Part shown: positions 60,396-64,000 of the stretch, piece after piece
How positions within the stretch are numbered: the first letter of the stretch is position 1
How the letters are laid out: each line of letters begins with the position of its first letter
Source of the DNA: Bog-950 sp035299425
GTDB taxonomy: Bacteria > Bacteroidota > Bacteroidia > Chitinophagales > LD1
Assembly (NCBI GenBank): GCA_035299425.1
Contig: DATGWP010000160.1
Location: 11,129 to 75,128, forward strand
Direction: 5' to 3'
Length of the DNA stretch: 64,000 nt
Program-made: the position numbers and the translations under genes
Notes under the pieces: model-generated
What the model saw: the letters and a program-made list of their open reading frames with translations, nothing else
What the model was told of the DNA's origin: nothing
The model's database searches: none

Positions 60396-63026
60396 GTGAA
60401 AAAACCGTTCCTGATTTTTGCGTTTTTCCTGGCCTTTATATCCTTACCGGCTCAGCAAGAGTATCATAAGTGGTATACAGGGAATAATGCAGCAATAGAC
60501 TTTACAACAGGTAGCGCCACGCCACTTACAAATAGCGCCATGGCAGCCACCGACAATCCGGCAAGCATATCAGACTCAGCCGGTAACCTGCTATTTTATT
60601 GCGATGGCATAAGCGTATGGACACGTAACCATACATTAATGCCGAATGGAAGTGGTTTGCTGGCAAATCTTTCTGGTGGCCACGCCGCTACTGCCGTAAG
60701 GCAACCAGGCAATTCAAGTTTGTATTACCTGTTTACGATGGATGCTTTTGCAGGGGCTAACGGGCTGCGTTATAACATTATTGACATGAATTTAAACGGA
60801 GGCCTGGGCGATATAGTACCCGGTCAAAAAAACATAGTTTTACTTACCCCTGCATCGGAGCAGATAATACCCATTATACATGCCAATGACCGCGATATAT
60901 GGATTGTGACACACCCATGGAATTCATCTTCATTTAATTGCTACCTGTTAACCTGTAATGGCCTTAATACAACACCGGTAGTTACTACCATTGGCGCTGT
61001 GCGAAACGGCAACACAAACAATGCTACGGGGCAGATAAATGTAAACCCCACCAACGATAGAATAGCTACGGCCAATTGGGGAACAGATACATGGGAACTA
61101 TTTAATTTTAATAATGCTACCGGTACTCTGTCAAATGCACTGCTGTTTAACACCAACACACAGCCCTGGGGAATTGAGTTCTCGCCCGATGGAAGCAAAT
61201 TATATGTAGCCGGTTGGACAACACACTATGTTTCTCAATACGACCTTAGTAATTATAGCCAGGCGGCAATAGCATCATCCGAAGTTAATTTAGGAAATGT
61301 AGATGGACCCGGCGCGCCTTATTTTACAGGATATATGCAAAGGGCACCGGATGGCAAAATTTATATCGCCGTGTATATGGATCCTTTTCTGGCTGTAATA
61401 AACAACCCCAATACGGCAGGATCAGGCTGTAACCTGGTAGATAATGGATTTAACCTTGGTGGCAGAACAAGTGGAGCCGGATTGCCCAACAAAACAATCA
61501 TTCGCAGGCCATCTGTGTTTGTGCTCGGCAACGACACTGCCTTGTGCGCGCCGTTTACGCAGACGCTTTCGACAGGAAATCCTAACACAAACTGGAGCAC
61601 AGGGGTTACAGCAGCGCAAATTACAGTGAATGCACCAGGCACCTACTGGGCCAGCTTTACTTCTCCCTGCGGGGATGCAGTGAGCGATACTATTGTAATT
61701 TCTACCGCCACACCGCTCAATGCGTTTAACCTGGGTAACGATACTATCTATTGCGGCAACTTTACACGTGTTTTATCTACGGGCCTGGCATCTACCGTGT
61801 GGAGCACGGGTGTAACCGCACCACAAATTACAGTAAATGGGCCAGGCACTTACTGGGCCAGGGTTTCTAACGCATGTGGCAGCGTTAGCGATACCATTAC
61901 GTTATCTCAAAATGTTGCGCCGGTTGTAAATCTGGGTAATGATACAGCACTATGCGTGGGCCAATCGCTGGTGCTGGATGCCCAAAACGGCGGAAGCAGC
62001 TACCAATGGCAGGACAACTTGGCCAGCCAGTTTTATACGGTAACCTCTGCAGGTAACTATGCCGTGACAGTGACCAACTTTTTGGGTTGCGCTGTTAGCG
62101 ATGTAATCAGGGTTGATTATGACTCTACTGTGCCGGTAGTGAACATTGGCGCGGATACATCTTTCTGCGGAAGTTTTACCCACCAGCTAAACTCCGGCAG
62201 CCAAAATACGGTGTGGAGCAATGGCTCTACCGGCTCGCCGGTAACTATAGCAGATGCCGGCTGGTATTGGGCCGATGTGCGGAACGGCTGTGGCACTACC
62301 CGCGATTCTGTTTTTATAACCCAGTTACCTATACCCGCTATTACGTTACCTGCTGATGCAGGCATCTGCCCTGGACAAACAATAACGTTGACCCCTGTTA
62401 CATCCTCGGCAAATTTATTGTGGAGCGATGGCAGCACCGGGGCTTCGTTAAATGTAAATGCTACGGGCACCTATTGGGTGCAGGCTACCGAAAACGGGTG
62501 CATCGGGCGCGATACTATATTGATAAGCGCAGACAGTATACCGGCGTTTAGCCTTGGGCCCGATACTTTTGTGTGTGGCAACCAATACAATCTGGCCTTA
62601 AGCATCCCCTATGCCCAATACCACTGGCAGGATAACTCTACCGATTCGTTTTACCATGTAACCGCCTCTGGTGTATACGCAGTTACGGTAACAAACCTGT
62701 GCGGCAGCTCTGCAGATGAAGTGCGGGTAGATATACATGCCGATGAATGTGCAGTTTTGATACCCACTGCCTTTTCGCCCAATGGTGATGGTGCCAACGA
62801 TGTATTCCGCGGGGTTTGCCGCTGCCCGGTAGAGCGCTACAGCATGCATGTATACAACCGATGGGGAGAGGAAGTATTTGGCACAGAAGAGGTAAACGAG
62901 GGCTGGAACGGGGTATTCCGCAGTGTGCAACAACCCTTGAGTGTATACGTTTTTCACCTGGAATACTTTAACTACTGCGAGCAAAAAATGAAGAAGATGG
63001 TGGGCAACGTTACACTGGTAAGGTAA
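60396..63026 (+). CDS. Secreted protein with gliding-motility (type B T9SS) C-terminus
   Basis: 876 residues from a GTG. Signal peptide KKPFLIFAFFLAFISLPAQ. Residues ~20-370 are the same propeller-like module as in the previous gene (YHKWYTGNNAAIDFTTG, GNLLFYCDGISVWTRNH, IEFSPDGSKLYVAGWTT). Repeats of ~80 residues with LGNDT-LC and WSTGVTAPQITVNGPGTYW follow. The C-terminus, IPTAFSPNGDGANDVFRG, YSMHVYNRWGEEVFGT and VYVFHLEYFN, is the gliding-motility-associated (type B) domain, which directs T9SS export without the type A tail. It differs from its neighbour in sorting class although the N-terminal module is shared. Confidence 0.9.
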   Translation: MKKPFLIFAFFLAFISLPAQQEYHKWYTGNNAAIDFTTGSATPLTNSAMAATDNPASISDSAGNLLFYCDGISVWTRNHTLMPNGSGLLANLSGGHAATAVRQPGNSSLYYLFTMDAFAGANGLRYNIIDMNLNGGLGDIVPGQKNIVLLTPASEQIIPIIHANDRDIWIVTHPWNSSSFNCYLLTCNGLNTTPVVTTIGAVRNGNTNNATGQINVNPTNDRIATANWGTDTWELFNFNNATGTLSNALLFNTNTQPWGIEFSPDGSKLYVAGWTTHYVSQYDLSNYSQAAIASSEVNLGNVDGPGAPYFTGYMQRAPDGKIYIAVYMDPFLAVINNPNTAGSGCNLVDNGFNLGGRTSGAGLPNKTIIRRPSVFVLGNDTALCAPFTQTLSTGNPNTNWSTGVTAAQITVNAPGTYWASFTSPCGDAVSDTIVISTATPLNAFNLGNDTIYCGNFTRVLSTGLASTVWSTGVTAPQITVNGPGTYWARVSNACGSVSDTITLSQNVAPVVNLGNDTALCVGQSLVLDAQNGGSSYQWQDNLASQFYTVTSAGNYAVTVTNFLGCAVSDVIRVDYDSTVPVVNIGADTSFCGSFTHQLNSGSQNTVWSNGSTGSPVTIADAGWYWADVRNGCGTTRDSVFITQLPIPAITLPADAGICPGQTITLTPVTSSANLLWSDGSTGASLNVNATGTYWVQATENGCIGRDTILISADSIPAFSLGPDTFVCGNQYNLALSIPYAQYHWQDNSTDSFYHVTASGVYAVTVTNLCGSSADEVRVDIHADECAVLIPTAFSPNGDGANDVFRGVCRCPVERYSMHVYNRWGEEVFGTEEVNEGWNGVFRSVQQPLSVYVFHLEYFNYCEQKMKKMVGNVTLVR

Positions 63027-63139
63027 AGGAAACGCAGCTTTAACACCACTATTTTCACATTCTAACATACTTTACGGACCCGGTTCTGCTACTCTCCTAT
63101 TTATTTTATTTTAGCGGCTTAAAACTACCTGTAGAACAC

Positions 63140-64000
63140 ATGAAAAAGTTATTCGCTTTTGCTCTTGCATTAATGGTTATTCAATTCTCTTTTGGCCAGT
63201 TAGTTAGCTCTAACGACACCACTATTTGCGCAGGCACCTCTGCCCAACTGCAAACCAGTGGCGGCACTACCTATACCTGGACCCCTACTACAGGCCTTAC
63301 AGGGGCCAATACAGCAACACCAGTAGCCGCCCCCACGGCAACTACTACCTATGTAGTAAGCTCGCCTATAAGCAATGCCAATATTGTAGTGAATGGTGAT
63401 TTCTCGCAGGGGAATACAGGGTTTACAAGCGAATACAATTATGAAACACCGACTAATATTAATGGCTCGGGGTCTTATTTTGTGGGGAGTAATGCTAATG
63501 CATGGAACACCAATATGACAGGCTGTGCTGACCGCAACGGCGATGTAGGCAGTGATATGCTTATAGTAAATGGCTCGCTCACCGCCGGCACTAAAGTATG
63601 GTGCCAAACTCATTCTGTTTATCCAAATACAAATTACGCTCTATCAGCATGGTTTCAGGAATTGCACCAACAGAATTACCCGGTGCTGCAATGGAATGTA
63701 AATGGCACTAACGTAGGCAATGCTACACAGGCAATTTTCTTTGTTTGCGTTTTTACAAATGCACAGGCGCAGTGGAATTCAGGGATAAACACGCAGGCTA
63801 CATTTTGCCTGATAGATAATAATATACAAGGCAATGGTAACGACCTTGCCATAGACCAAATATCTATTGCCCCAACTGGCGGCAACATGACCGACACCGT
63901 TGTAGTAACCGTGCAAAGCGCGCCTACTGTAAACCTGGGTGCAGATACGGCTATATGCGCCGGCCAATCGCTGGTGCTGGATGCCGGTAATGCGGGCGCT
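63140..64000 (+). CDS. Secreted repeat protein, 3' part missing
   Basis: The frame opens at an ATG (63140) and stays open for 287 codons to the window edge. Signal peptide MKKLFAFALALMVIQFSFGQ. Then come an Ig-like segment (NDTTICAGTSAQLQTSGGTTYTW, ATTTYVV), a jelly-roll-like module (NIVVNGDFSQGNTGFTSEYNY, KVWCQTHSVYPNTNYALSAWFQ, LAIDQISIAPTG) and the start of LGADTAICAGQSLVLDAG repeats as in the previous gene. It is probably a third T9SS cargo protein; its C-terminal sorting class is outside the window. Confidence 0.85.
   Translation, partial: MKKLFAFALALMVIQFSFGQLVSSNDTTICAGTSAQLQTSGGTTYTWTPTTGLTGANTATPVAAPTATTTYVVSSPISNANIVVNGDFSQGNTGFTSEYNYETPTNINGSGSYFVGSNANAWNTNMTGCADRNGDVGSDMLIVNGSLTAGTKVWCQTHSVYPNTNYALSAWFQELHQQNYPVLQWNVNGTNVGNATQAIFFVCVFTNAQAQWNSGINTQATFCLIDNNIQGNGNDLAIDQISIAPTGGNMTDTVVVTVQSAPTVNLGADTAICAGQSLVLDAGNAGA

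Overview
The window comes from a member of the Bacteroidota, most likely a Chitinophagales- or Sphingobacteriales-like soil or aquatic bacterium; I cannot name a genus. Five signs support this. Start codons mostly lack Shine-Dalgarno sequences. Many promoters have the Bacteroidota form TTTG-N18/19-TAnnTTTG. There are type IX secretion (T9SS) parts (a PorV/PorQ-like barrel, a PorU2-like C25 protease) and T9SS cargo with both type A and type B (gliding-motility) C-termini. RpmJ is of the zinc-free form. The threonine dehydrogenase is of the SDR type. No phage, CRISPR array or complete insertion sequence is present.

Layout. 1-8.4 kb is housekeeping: the 5' part of an outer-membrane barrel gene, a macro-domain protein, a Fur regulator, a STAS protein, purA, a cytochrome c, a GNAT acetyltransferase, pabB, and tyrS with a small lipoprotein. 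8.5-15.6 kb is a probable operon of an AcpH-like helical protein, a PorV/PorQ-like barrel and a 1735-residue PorU2-like protease. 15.8-19.5 kb is the alpha ribosomal operon on the minus strand (infA-rpmJ-rpsM-rpsK-rpsD-rpoA-rplQ). 19.9-21.9 kb is a cysteine operon (cysE-cysK) preceded by a 17-codon leader peptide with five Cys codons in a row and an intrinsic terminator, which is a textbook attenuator layout. 22.1-33.8 kb carries pieces of the str/beta ribosomal regions on the minus strand: rplL alone, then rplJ-rplA-rplK-nusG-secE-tRNA-Trp, then rplC-rpsJ-fusA-rpsG-rpsL. Non-ribosomal genes and terminators sit between them. 34-43.4 kb holds a CPCC protein, a Xer recombinase, a glycosyltransferase, rpsU, an acyl-CoA dehydrogenase, apt, two amino-acid permeases, a metallo-hydrolase and a small unknown. 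43.4-56.1 kb is an envelope and polysaccharide region: a barrel protein, GT39, YfhO, two GT4 enzymes, and a compact operon of a HisC/CobD-like PLP enzyme, a HAD phosphatase, an ATP-grasp ligase and a flippase, with tdh embedded. 56.2-64 kb holds three large secreted repeat proteins; the last runs off the window.

Main points of interest: (1) the Cys-codon leader and terminator ahead of cysE; (2) a 0.22-kb dispersed hairpin element in two copies whose stems show compensatory changes; (3) a fragmented ribosomal super-operon in which rplL and the tRNA-Trp-secE block have their own promoters, and five translation operons share an extended start-site motif TAnnTTTGC(C)GTCC; (4) the PLP-HAD-ATP-grasp-flippase operon, which resembles the logic of amide-linked amino-alcohol decoration of a surface glycan; (5) neighbouring secreted paralogues with the same N-terminal module but different T9SS sorting signals.
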